Positions 8,926-16,212 of a DNA stretch of 64,000 nt are shown in pieces. The first letter of the stretch is position 1; each line of letters starts with the position of its first letter. The stretch covers positions 1 to 64,000 of the forward strand of contig JAUXNX010000026.1 of assembly GCA_030682575.1 (NCBI GenBank). The letters run 5' to 3'. The translations under genes were made by a program, and so were the position numbers. This stretch comes from Gammaproteobacteria bacterium (GTDB lineage: Bacteria > Pseudomonadota > Gammaproteobacteria > Pseudomonadales > Pseudohongiellaceae). Under the pieces are notes generated by a model. It searched no databases and was not told the DNA's origin. It saw only the letters and a program-made list of their open reading frames with translations.

Positions 8926-9303
8926 TCACGATATGTACCTCATGCTCATCACCATTACTGGCAACCAAACCACACAAGCCAAGAAAATTGAGCACGCAAA
9001 AACGGCTAGGACAGTACTTACGGTGGCATGAGTAGCATAGACGTGGGGCTTGAAAATGTGGAGCTCTGCAACAAGTTGGGCCGTTGCAGAAATACTGCTT
9101 TTGAATTCTGAAATTCGAACCTGGATTACTGCACGTGCGGATCTGGAGTATGCAAATAGAAACACTAACAATGCTTCAAGACCCATGAAATCCGCCAAGA
9201 TTATGAAATCAATGGCAAAGGGAGCGAAATACGGAGCAGCAATGAGAACGGCCACTATAAGAAGAATCTTAATTTTTGCATTCCGATCAAAATCAAATTT
9301 CAT
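8926..9303 (-). CDS. small integral membrane protein, unknown function
   Basis: 125 aa. Hydrophobic segments lie at about residues 12-50 (two helices) and 94-120 (one helix), joined by a polar stretch (VRISEFKSSISATAQLVAEL). The N-terminus MKFDFDRNAKIK is cytosolic-looking. No family recognised. It is the only gene of its cassette. Confidence 0.62.
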   Translation of the reverse strand: MKFDFDRNAKIKILLIVAVLIAAPYFAPFAIDFIILADFMGLEALLVFLFAYSRSARAVIQVRISEFKSSISATAQLVAELHIFKPHVYATHATVSTVLAVFACSIFLACVVWLPVMVMSMRYIS

Positions 9304-9318
9304 CGCATTCCTCTGAGC

Positions 9319-9393
9319 ACATAACGCCCATGAAAACCGGCGCGGCTTGCCGCGTCCGGCGCCGAAGGCGCGTAGTTGTTCTGTTTGTTATGC
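9319..9393 (-). other. attC site 10
   Basis: 75 bp from ACATAACGCCC to TGTTATGC. It shares CATGAAAACCGGCG, CCGGCGCCGAAGGCGCG and AGTTGTTCTGTTTGTTA with attC 7. Confidence 0.87.
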
Positions 9394-9732
9394 ATTTTTA
9401 GACTTTCGAATCATCAGGACTGAAATTGCGTAAGCTATTATTGGCAACCAAACTAACAAGGTCAGGATAGCTGCCCTGAGCCCTAGGAAAGCAAACATCG
9501 GTCCGTACACTAACCAAAGAGGCCAGTTTAGCCAGGCAGAAACAGCACTACTTCCGATGAATCCCTTGCACTCGAAGCCAAGAACCATTGCGTCATAGGC
9601 ATAACAACCAATGTAACTATCGTCTTTTCTGCCGTATTCAATTGTCGTCAGTATCAAATAGTCCGCGACGCCGGCTAAAACAAGGGCGGCTAAGAAAGGG
9701 ATCGTAGATAGTTTAAGTATTTTCCAGCTCAT
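9388..9732 (-). CDS. small integral membrane protein, unknown function
   Basis: 114 aa with a hydrophobic helix at the N-terminus (residues 8-28), a loop with two Cys (YIGCYAYD and FECKGF), and two further helices in the C-terminal half. The stop codon (9388-9390) lies in the attC 10 core, and the ATG is 7 bp from attC 11. No family recognised. Confidence 0.62.
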   Translation of the reverse strand: MSWKILKLSTIPFLAALVLAGVADYLILTTIEYGRKDDSYIGCYAYDAMVLGFECKGFIGSSAVSAWLNWPLWLVYGPMFAFLGLRAAILTLLVWLPIIAYAISVLMIRKSKNA

Positions 9733-9738
9733 ACTTGT

Positions 9739-9819
9739 GCATAACGCCCATTCATAAGCGGCGCCAGCGCAGCTGGCGTCCGGCGAACGAAGTGAGCGAA
9801 CTTCATGTGATTGTTATGG
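9739..9819 (-). other. attC site 11
   Basis: 81 bp from GCATAACGCCC to TGTTATGG with arms GGCGCCAGCGCAGCTGGCGTCC and GAACGAAGTGAGCG. Related in style to attC 7 and 10. Confidence 0.82.
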
Positions 9820-10101
9820 TGCAGCGTGATGCGGCTGACCGAAAGCACGTTTGCGGAGCGCAATGCGCGGAGCATGCTGCCCAGGGGAACAGGCAGAGCC
9901 TCATTGGTCTGAACTTTCGGTGCCATTGAAAATATCCTCTTCCCTGAAAGTAGTCTTGCAGTTCTAACCTGGAAAGCTCCTGCCGACTGCCTCATCGCCA
10001 TTGATGGCGATCTTCTCTAAATTACGTACCATATAACCCGACTGCGTAGTACAAATCCGGAACCATCCGCAATTCAGGAGAAGCGGCCCCGGCGGCCTGC
10101 A
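9820..10101 (-). other. cassette without a convincing gene
   Basis: 282 bp between attC 11 and attC 12. On the minus strand an open frame starts at 10001 and runs through the attC to about 9729; it has an ATG start but low-complexity, Arg- and Leu-rich sequence and no family signature. A second ATG in the same frame lies near 9926. I see no strong ribosome-binding site. It could be a very small gene, a regulatory RNA or decayed cargo. Confidence 0.45.
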
Positions 10102-10158
10102 CCATAACGCCCGCCTCAAGTGCGCGCTTGCGCGTCACCTTGAAGGCACTTGTTATGT
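10102..10158 (-). other. attC site 12 (short)
   Basis: 57 bp from CCATAACGCCC to TGTTATGT with arms CCTCAAGTGCGCGC and TCACCTTGAAGG. It is the shortest type seen here, together with attC 4. Confidence 0.78.
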
Positions 10159-10207
10159 ACAACGATTTCCAAAAACCCTCTCTCACGCGACAGGCATTAA
10201 ACTTAGA

Positions 10208-10963
10208 CTATCTATTTCTATAGAGGCGCAATAATCTAAGTAGTCTTGCACGCTTGATTATTTTCACCGCCCGTCTGGCTTCGCTATTCAATCCATCCGT
10301 TCCATATCCATCCACGTGAACTAGTAGTTTGTGAATCTCTTCACTCTTTAAGTATAAATTAAAATACTGCCACTCCTTTGGCCACCAATCAATCTCGTAA
10401 AGCTTACGTATAATCATGAACCTTATGATTTCTCTCTTCAAACCGGCTTTAGATTCCCTTATCCGTTTAGCCAATAGATTAAGGCGTCTGAGATTTGATA
10501 CTCCGATCACAGTTCCAGACACATGGTTGGCAAAGTCAATTATTTCCTCTATCGAACGAATATACGTTGGGTCCGTGGAATTAATCTCAACTCTTTCGGA
10601 TCCGCAATAAAGTAGATTAGAGCATTCTTCAGCGAAGATCCGAAGTTCCTCGAACTTCAACCCAGCGTGAATAGCACTAACAACATTATTACTGAATGAA
10701 GCACTAACCCTAATGCAACCACCTTCCCCTCTGACTGGCCACTCTGTATACATCAAAAATGCGATTTCATTGAATTTTACGTAAAAGCTATATAACCCAT
10801 CCCGCGCAGCCATAGGGGAACTAATTAATTGGAACATGTACACATCGCCAAAATTGTTTACTACACATGGCCATTCTCCCTTCGGTAATTTTTCATCGGG
10901 CACACCCAATTCGTGAAAATCGATTTTTTTGAATGTTTCCGGTCCCAATTTCTCAAATCTCAT
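10208..10963 (-). CDS. cassette protein, unknown function
   Basis: 251 aa, soluble-looking, no signal peptide. The N-terminal half is mixed alpha/beta (GEWPCVVNNFGDVYMFQL, EIAFLMYTEWPV). The C-terminal third is strongly basic and helical (ARRAVKIIKRARLLRLLRLYRNR), which could contact nucleic acid or membrane. The gene is AT-richer than the chromosomal genes to the right, as expected of captured cargo. No family recognised. Confidence 0.68.
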   Translation of the reverse strand: MRFEKLGPETFKKIDFHELGVPDEKLPKGEWPCVVNNFGDVYMFQLISSPMAARDGLYSFYVKFNEIAFLMYTEWPVRGEGGCIRVSASFSNNVVSAIHAGLKFEELRIFAEECSNLLYCGSERVEINSTDPTYIRSIEEIIDFANHVSGTVIGVSNLRRLNLLAKRIRESKAGLKREIIRFMIIRKLYEIDWWPKEWQYFNLYLKSEEIHKLLVHVDGYGTDGLNSEARRAVKIIKRARLLRLLRLYRNR

Positions 10964-10997
10964 CTTCGATGTATAAACCTAGCTTAGGCAGTCGCGT

Positions 10998-11102
10998 ACA
11001 TAACGCCTTTCTTCAGCGGCCAAAACGTGCTGGCGTGGCTTTTGCGTCTTTTGCAAAAGGCATGACAGCATGGTTTGGTCCGACTGCAAGAATTTGTTAT
11101 GG
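10998..11102 (-). other. attC site 13
   Basis: 105 bp from ACATAACGCC to TGTTATGG, long attC group (GGCGTGGCTTTTGCGTCTT is shared with attC 5). The TAA stop of the neighbouring gene lies in the core. Confidence 0.87.
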
Positions 11103-11630
11103 CTTTCTTGACTCAGGCTCCAATATTTCCTTGAGCCAAAGCATATCCTCCGGAAACTCTATTGTTGGCAATAACGCGCAGCAGCAGAGACCTCCACCAT
11201 CAAGTGAATTCCTTGGGCAGTCCAACTGAGGAACTACTACGCCGATAGAACCGGAGCTCTTGAAGCCGTTAAGTAAATCTGTCACTGCAACCAGCGTCCC
11301 ATCGGGGCACTCCGGCAATGGTTTGTAACATATCAACTTAGCACGGGAGACTCCCTGCGATTCCAGCTCCACTACACGCCTGTAGTTGTACATAAGTGCC
11401 AAAACAGATTCAACCAAATACTTGAAATCGAGATTCAGAGCCGCCCATCCGTCAAACATGGCTGACTGAGCCGCCCACGAGTGCCGGGGGTTTTGACAAG
11501 CCGTATATAGATCAGAAATGAAATCAATCTGAATTGCAGGCGGAAGTGCTTCGGGCATGTAGCCAATCTTGGATGCCAGCGGCACGACTATTTGCTCGAA
11601 CTCTTCAAGACTTATCTGACTTCTAATCAC
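11097..11630 (-). CDS. cassette protein, unknown function
   Basis: 177 aa, soluble, acidic N-terminal half (SLEEFEQIVVPLASKIGY) and a Cys cluster near the C-terminus (GGGLCCCALLP) that could bind metal or form disulfides. No signal peptide. It is the last of three same-strand genes sharing one cassette (11103-12230). No family recognised. Confidence 0.65.
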   Translation of the reverse strand: MIRSQISLEEFEQIVVPLASKIGYMPEALPPAIQIDFISDLYTACQNPRHSWAAQSAMFDGWAALNLDFKYLVESVLALMYNYRRVVELESQGVSRAKLICYKPLPECPDGTLVAVTDLLNGFKSSGSIGVVVPQLDCPRNSLDGGGLCCCALLPTIEFPEDMLWLKEILEPESRKP

Positions 11631-11655
11631 GAAATTTTGTTAATCCTGGCTTGGT

Positions 11656-11832
11656 CTACTTGTTCATTGCTTCATACATTTCCTTAGCCACCTTTTCGCA
11701 AGCGTCATAAATCTCTTGAACAGCAGCGATTTCTCCACATTGCGACTGGATAAATGCATCGCGACGCGGGTCGCTACAAGCAGTCATGACCAATGGAGTA
11801 ATAAATAAAGTGATCAAAAACCTTTTTGGCAT
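11656..11832 (-). CDS. tiny lipoprotein
   Basis: 58 aa from the ATG at 11832, which has AAGGAAA about 9 bases upstream; the longer frame from 11901 has no clear ribosome site. The N-terminus MPKRFLITLFITPLVMTACS is a lipoprotein signal with lipobox MTAC. The mature peptide is about 40 aa and helical, with two further Cys (QSQCGEI and YDACEKV). It is the middle gene of a three-gene cassette. The role is unknown; small lipoproteins in cassettes can act in envelope defence or entry exclusion. Confidence 0.65.
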   Translation of the reverse strand: MPKRFLITLFITPLVMTACSDPRRDAFIQSQCGEIAAVQEIYDACEKVAKEMYEAMNK

Positions 11833-11912
11833 AATCATTTCCTTTTCCGCAACGGTTTTTCGGCAGTAACCAGTACTATCTGGACAGAAGACCTCCCCCA
11901 TTTTTGAGGAAG

Positions 11913-12161
11913 CTATTCCTGGTAATCAAAATAGAGTGTTTCGTTGATGTCCAGATGGGTATCTATGAAATGTCTCCCTAACACCAGTGACCGTATTTCC
12001 GCCTCAGTCTCCAGGACGTAATACTGCGGATCTAGGGCGATGCGTTGTGTGAACCAACCATCTTTCTCCACCTTGACGCCTGGTGAGAACTTTCGGATTT
12101 CATCGTAGTAGATGATGTCTGGGTGCAGATTTAGCCCTCGATAAAGGGTAGCTGTCGTCAT
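11913..12161 (-). CDS. small cassette protein, unknown function
   Basis: 82 aa, no signal or membrane segment, preceded by a strong AAAAGGAGAAGGGG ribosome site. It is rich in aromatic and acidic residues (DIIYYDEIRK, DPQYYVLETEAEIR). It is the first gene of the three-gene cassette. No family recognised. Confidence 0.62.
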   Translation of the reverse strand: MTTATLYRGLNLHPDIIYYDEIRKFSPGVKVEKDGWFTQRIALDPQYYVLETEAEIRSLVLGRHFIDTHLDINETLYFDYQE

Positions 12162-12230
12162 TGCCCCTTCTCCTTTTGTTATTCCAAGTGGGTTTGAGCT
12201 CTTAGTCTACTGTCACGACTTCGCACATAG

Positions 12231-12311
12231 CCATAACGCCCATGCTCACGCGCGCAATTTTGGAGCTGCAAAGCAGCGGAGAAATTGTCGCTGTGCAGCT
12301 GATTGTTATGA
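12231..12311 (-). other. attC site 14
   Basis: 81 bp from CCATAACGCCC to TGTTATGA, nearly identical inside to attC 8. It is the rightmost complete attC. Confidence 0.87.
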
Positions 12312-12635
12312 GCCGTCATGCCGGACAAGTATCTCTTCACACGCGGCACGCATATCGTCGTTATAAAATTTAATGATTTCCTCTAACTCCTTATCCGCAC
12401 GCTGAAGCGCCTCGGGAGAATAGTGTTTCCGAACATGACTTAGCGGCAAATGGTCAGTCTCCGACAAAATTACTCCGAAAATATGGAACTCAGTATTCCA
12501 AGCCTCTCCATACATTTCGCATCCCGCATTCCAAAGCTCACCAATGTGCTTCAAATAATCAGCATTGGAGTCAAGCAGTGCGCGCGCTTGCCTGCTTACT
12601 CTAGAGTTAATAACCGTAACGCTTTTCTCGTTCAT
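12306..12635 (-). CDS. small cassette protein, unknown function
   Basis: 109 aa, soluble and largely helical, no signal peptide. The features are VSRQARALLDSNADYLKHIGELW at the start and a C-terminal helix EALQRADKELEEIIKFYNDDM. The stop codon lies in the attC 14 core. It is the first cassette next to the expected attI end. No family recognised. Confidence 0.65.
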   Translation of the reverse strand: MNEKSVTVINSRVSRQARALLDSNADYLKHIGELWNAGCEMYGEAWNTEFHIFGVILSETDHLPLSHVRKHYSPEALQRADKELEEIIKFYNDDMRAACEEILVRHDGS

Positions 12636-12653
12636 CGGAAGTTCACAGCAGGC

Positions 12654-12660
12654 TCATAAC
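12654..12660 (-). other. terminal recombination core site of the array (possible attI or scar)
   Basis: TCATAAC reads GTTATGA on the minus strand and matches the boundary sequence GTTATGAGCC at the other end of the same cassette. No full attC palindrome flanks it on the right, so it marks where the array joins other DNA: an attI site, its remnant, or a cassette integrated at a secondary site. Confidence 0.5.
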
Positions 12661-12896
12661 ATTTGTATAGTGTGCCCGCACACTTTTTCATTGATTTTGA
12701 CGGGAGTCTAATCCGATTTCCTTTTGAAAGACAGACCCTTGAACCCACATTACAACTCTCTCATGTCGTGCCTGCACGCCCATCCGAATTGGCGTGCTTG
12801 CTGATATCGCGGTATCGATTTCGGCAATGTTTTGTAATGCCTGAACTTTTCCCTGGAGTCACCTGGAAGTCGTGCCAATCCATGTCCTCGGACAAA
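12661..12896. other. non-coding stretch at the array edge
   Basis: 236 bp between the array and the LuxR-type gene. I searched it on both strands for integrase motifs and found none. The minus strand holds one 40-codon open frame (ATG at 12883), but nothing supports translation. It could include a vestigial attI and promoter region. Confidence 0.45.
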
Positions 12897-13820
12897 TCAG
12901 GAACGCTCCCCACTTCCTCCCTGACTCTCCCGCACCAACGTCGTCAACTGCGCCCGATTCTTCACAAACGTCTTCTGGTAGATCCGCGACGAGTGATCCT
13001 TCACTGTCTGCAGAGAGATGAACAACTGGTTCGCAATCTCCTGATTGGTTTTACCCGCGTAGATGCCTCTCAGAATGTCGGCCTCGCGCTTGCTGATCCC
13101 GTGCTTGAGCAGAAAGTCGTCAATCGACAGTTGCGGCTGCATCAGCTCGTCGGTGGCCTGGTAGGTATAGACGACCACCATCGCAGTATTGAGTAGATAG
13201 AAGTAGAAGATGAACACACTGTTGTAGTGGGCGTAGCCAGTCAGTCCGGTAAAGGTGGTCAGATGAATCAGGCCTGCCGCAGCGGCGAGTGCGATCAGCA
13301 GGGGGCGGGACTTGTACTTCACGATCTCCTGCTTGCCGGTGACGAGGGTGCCGACGACGCTCAGCGATGTGACAAGCGCAACGATGGAGCAGGCTGCCCG
13401 CACACTATCTTCCACCGGTGGTCCCCAATTCAGCAAGGCCACGATGGCAGCGGCGCTCACGCTGGCGGTGATGATGAGGACGGAGACAGCGGGTTGCTTC
13501 TGGATTCTGGCTGCCCATAGAAGGAGCATTGTCAGGCTGACTATGTAGAAGGGGGCGCCCAACTGGGCCACGACCGTGGTGACGCGCTCGACATTGTCGA
13601 TCTCCATGAAGCCGGAGAGCAGCATGCCGCTCCACAGGCTGTAGTAGCCGTAGACGTAGAGCAGGATCAGGAATATCTGCAGATAGAGAAAGCTGCTGTT
13701 GGTGCGCGTTTGCCGAAAGCGGAACAGCACCAGCAGGCCGCCCGTGGTGATGGACAGACACAGGACGAAACTGGCCCAGAGCGGCAGGGTGTCCAGGTTG
13801 ATGTTGTCGTAAATGAACAT
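12897..13820 (-). CDS. membrane-bound LuxR-type transcription regulator
   Basis: 307 aa. About seven hydrophobic segments fill residues 10-235. The C-terminal 65 residues form a LuxR (GerE) helix-turn-helix: SKREADILRGIYAGKTNQEIA, then LFISLQTVKDHSSRIYQK. The architecture is a membrane sensor joined directly to a DNA-binding domain, so it would have to bind DNA from the membrane. The ligand is unknown. It is the first non-cassette gene right of the array. Upstream, 13821-14025 is about 200 bp of divergent intergenic DNA holding two copies of ACCAAAGTAG/ACCTTGGTAG-like sequence near 13897 and 13934. Confidence 0.82.
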   Translation of the reverse strand: MFIYDNINLDTLPLWASFVLCLSITTGGLLVLFRFRQTRTNSSFLYLQIFLILLYVYGYYSLWSGMLLSGFMEIDNVERVTTVVAQLGAPFYIVSLTMLLLWAARIQKQPAVSVLIITASVSAAAIVALLNWGPPVEDSVRAACSIVALVTSLSVVGTLVTGKQEIVKYKSRPLLIALAAAAGLIHLTTFTGLTGYAHYNSVFIFYFYLLNTAMVVVYTYQATDELMQPQLSIDDFLLKHGISKREADILRGIYAGKTNQEIANQLFISLQTVKDHSSRIYQKTFVKNRAQLTTLVRESQGGSGERS

Positions 13821-14025
13821 GCGGGCTTCGCGAAAGTGGGACTCAGCGGCGTGAGTGATGGCAGGAATATACCACTGGCCCCGGTTTCGCGGCCCCTACC
13901 AAAGTAGGAAAACGCGCAAATGGGCAAATCACTACCTTGGTAGGTTTGCAGCATGGAGGAACAGGACTAGTTTTGCCATCACGAGTGAATTGTCACTCTG
14001 CTGATCATTCTTTATGGAGGCTGGT

Positions 14026-14709
14026 ATGAGCAATGAAGTGCAGGACCGAATGATGGAAGAAGACAGTGAGCCCGGCGTTCTGAGTTCCCTTGGGCGCGGC
14101 TGGACAGAGATGAAGGACAACTTTCTGGTGTTTCTGCTGGCAGTGCTGGTGGTCTGTGTGTTCATGATTCCGATGAACATCGGCGGAGAGCACGACGACT
14201 CCGCGCTGCTGGGTGTGTTGGAGACGGCGTACATGTTCCTGATCTATCCGATCATCGGCTATGGCGCGGACCTTATCTTCCTGCGCGGTGTCCGAGGCGA
14301 CAAGGTGGAAGTGAAGACGATCTTCGACGGCTTCAACAACTACGTGAATATAGTGCTGGCTGCGCTGCTGGTGATGGGGCTGATCGGCATAGGGCTGGTC
14401 GTGTTCATTTTCCCCGGCATCTATGTCGCCTGCCGTCTGGCCTTTGTGGCCTACCTGGTGATGGACGAGGGGCTGGATCCGATCGCGGCTGTGGAAGCCA
14501 GTTGGAGAATCACGCGGGGCCATGCGTGGAAGATTTTTGTGCTGGGTTTTCTGTCGATCTTCATCTTCATCTTTGGCCTGATCCTGCTGGTCGTGGGTGT
14601 GTTCCCGGCGATGATGTGGATCAAGGCGTCGTTTGCGGCGCTGTATCTGGCCATAACCGGACCAACGACTGATGTGGAGCCTGCGGAACCAACCATGGTG
14701 GCCGGGTAG
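14026..14709 (+). CDS. integral membrane protein (YciC/DUF975-like)
   Basis: 227 aa from the ATG at 14026, with GGAGG 7 bases upstream; the ATG at 14014 overlaps that ribosome site and is rejected. After a polar N-terminus (about 30 aa) there are roughly five to six membrane helices. The pattern SLGRGWTEMKDNF, the central FPGIYVACRLAF and the ITRGHAWKIFVLGFL segment resembles bacterial membrane proteins annotated as YciC or DUF975. Function unknown. It is divergent from the LuxR-type gene, which may control it. Confidence 0.7.
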   Translation: MSNEVQDRMMEEDSEPGVLSSLGRGWTEMKDNFLVFLLAVLVVCVFMIPMNIGGEHDDSALLGVLETAYMFLIYPIIGYGADLIFLRGVRGDKVEVKTIFDGFNNYVNIVLAALLVMGLIGIGLVVFIFPGIYVACRLAFVAYLVMDEGLDPIAAVEASWRITRGHAWKIFVLGFLSIFIFIFGLILLVVGVFPAMMWIKASFAALYLAITGPTTDVEPAEPTMVAG

Positions 14710-14831
14710 GGAAAATCCGCGTCGCCGCTGTTAGTATCGCCGCATGAATAAACGACAGCGGGGTCGCACCCCCACACAGCGATGTTCCCAATGACAGCGG
14801 ATTGAACAACTCACATCAGGAGGCGGTGACG

Positions 14832-15206
14832 ATGACACCATCGGGAATGGGCAGGATCGGACAGATCGCACGCACGGTGAGCAACATCGAAGCGTCGAAG
14901 AACTGGTATGAAGTGGTGCTGGAATTGCCGCATTTGTACACCTACGGCACCCTGTCGTTCTTCGACTGCAACGGCACGCGGTTGATGCTGTCGCAGAATG
15001 AGGATCTGCACGCCAGTGAGTCGATCCTGTATTTCAAAGTGGACGATATTCTTGGGACCTGCGAGCGCTTGCAGCAGAAGGGAGTGGCGTTCACTCACGC
15101 GCCGCACAGGATTCATATCCATGCGGACGGCACGGAGGAATGGATGGCGTTCTTCAATGATCCGGATGGGAGGCCGCTGGGGGTGATGGCGCAGGTGAAG
15201 GCTTGA
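14832..15206 (+). CDS. VOC/glyoxalase-fold protein
   Basis: 124 aa from the ATG at 14832, which has an AGGAGG ribosome site 8-10 bases upstream. It has the two beta-alpha-beta-beta-beta modules of the vicinal oxygen chelate superfamily: IGQIARTVSNIEASKNWYEVVL, and later FFNDPDGRPLGVM with the typical end. One metal-ligand-type residue pattern (HRIHIHADG) is present. The substrate is unknown; glyoxalase, dioxygenase and resistance roles all use this fold. Confidence 0.8.
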   Translation: MTPSGMGRIGQIARTVSNIEASKNWYEVVLELPHLYTYGTLSFFDCNGTRLMLSQNEDLHASESILYFKVDDILGTCERLQQKGVAFTHAPHRIHIHADGTEEWMAFFNDPDGRPLGVMAQVKA

Positions 15207-15221
15207 GCTCAATGAGTGGCG

Positions 15222-15425
15222 CTATACCAGATTGTTTGGAGCAAACTGCCTCGCGTGCAGTATTCGTATTATTTCAACGTCGGTGTGCAGAATCTGGTAG
15301 TAGACAACATGGCTTGCGACTACAAAGCTGCGCGCTCGTTGGTCGCCCCATTGATTGACGCTGTAATCACGTATCGTCTGTAGATCCTGTAACGCGAGAG
15401 GGGAAAGTAGCAACATCAGAAGCAT
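15222..15425 (-). pseudogene. shortened ParE-type toxin
   Basis: 67 aa instead of about 95-100. The first part (LSPLALQDLQTIRDYSVNQWG) matches the N-terminal helices of ParE, and the last part (ASHVVYYQILHTDVEIIRILHARQ) matches the C-terminal strands. The roughly 30 residues normally between them are missing in frame, after QRARSF. The frame overlaps the end of parD, as in intact operons. The deletion removes much of the helix-strand junction, so toxicity is probably lost. Calling it a pseudogene is my inference. Confidence 0.72.
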
Positions 15426-15687
15426 CCTTGCTCATGATTTCGTCGAAAAGTCTGGCGAGCGCTTCTTTGGACCGAATGGCGATTCCTTCACCTCTGGCCA
15501 ATTGCTCAGCGCCCATCCTCAATTGTTCGCGAAGCCGGGCCAGCTTGATCTCATTCACCCACTCCTCGTGAGTTTCCATGAAACGCAGAGCCTCACGAAT
15601 CACCTCGCTGGCATTATTATAGAGCCCGGGTTCCACTTTCGCTTTTACGCGGGATTCCAGTTCGGGGGGGGGTAGGGAGATATGCAT
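15367..15687 (-). CDS. parD: ParD-like antitoxin
   Basis: 106 aa. The N-terminal ribbon-helix-helix (MHISLPPPELESRVKAKVEPG, then YNNASEVIREALRFME) is the CopG/ParD DNA-binding domain. The rest is the toxin-binding tail, slightly longer than usual because it runs on through the overlap with the toxin gene. It would autorepress the operon and bind ParE. The partner is deleted internally, so this may be a surviving solitary antitoxin. Confidence 0.82.
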   Translation of the reverse strand: MHISLPPPELESRVKAKVEPGLYNNASEVIREALRFMETHEEWVNEIKLARLREQLRMGAEQLARGEGIAIRSKEALARLFDEIMSKDASDVATFPSRVTGSTDDT

Positions 15688-15871
15688 GATGTCCTCTTGG
15701 CCAATTGGTCTGGATGAACTATGGCAATGGATACAAGGATTGTCAGAGTTTGTAGTGTCATGTTGTCCCGCAGGAAGGTCGTTTGCTCCCGGTGCGATGG
15801 CGGGAGAGTGATAGTCAGGCTACCATCACTTCCACTTGGTCATCGATATCCACTACAGGGAAGGAATTGTC

Positions 15872-16150
15872 ATGTTGGAAAAACGTGCTTTGGTACTGAT
15901 TGCGTTTGTCTGCTTGTTTTTCACCGCTTGTGCCAGCAGTTCTGAGCCGGAACAACGATCCCGGTTCAAGCCTCCGAGGTATGTCATGATCAGCGGCGAT
16001 GGAAGCTTCCAGGTGCATTGTGGAATGTCACGCGTCTTTCTGCCTCTCCTGACTGTTGACGAGTTTCGCAGGGCGGATGGCACGGAGAAAACCCGTGCAG
16101 AGTTCTGCAGCGAGTATGGGAGTGATACGCAGATGAGACGGAGAAGGTAG
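15872..16150 (+). CDS. small lipoprotein, unknown function
   Basis: 92 aa from the ATG at 15872, with GGGAAGGA about 8 bases upstream. The signal peptide MLEKRALVLIAFVCLFFTAC ends in a lipobox FTAC. The mature protein is about 73 aa with two more Cys (HCGMSRVF and EFCSEYG) and an Arg-rich end. No family recognised. Confidence 0.68.
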   Translation: MLEKRALVLIAFVCLFFTACASSSEPEQRSRFKPPRYVMISGDGSFQVHCGMSRVFLPLLTVDEFRRADGTEKTRAEFCSEYGSDTQMRRRR

Positions 16151-16154
16151 GCGT

Positions 16155-16211
16155 GAGCTTGCTCGCGAACGAGTTGGGTGGTCGTTCGCCTGTGAGCAGG
16201 CTCCTGCAGGG
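16155..16211. repeat. REP/REPIN-like hairpin
   Basis: GAGCTTGCTCGCGAACGA (16155-16172) pairs with TCGTTCGCCTGTGAGCAGGCTC (16182-16203) and is followed by CTGCAGG. The sequence style matches Pseudomonas-type extragenic palindromes and shares the CTCCTG end with hairpins at 46455 and 48684. It lies between convergent genes. Confidence 0.5.
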
Positions 16212-16212
16212 G

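Noticed and set aside
12661-12896. Integrase remnant right of the array
   Set aside because: No tyrosine-recombinase motif on either strand; the one 40-codon frame has no similarity I can name.
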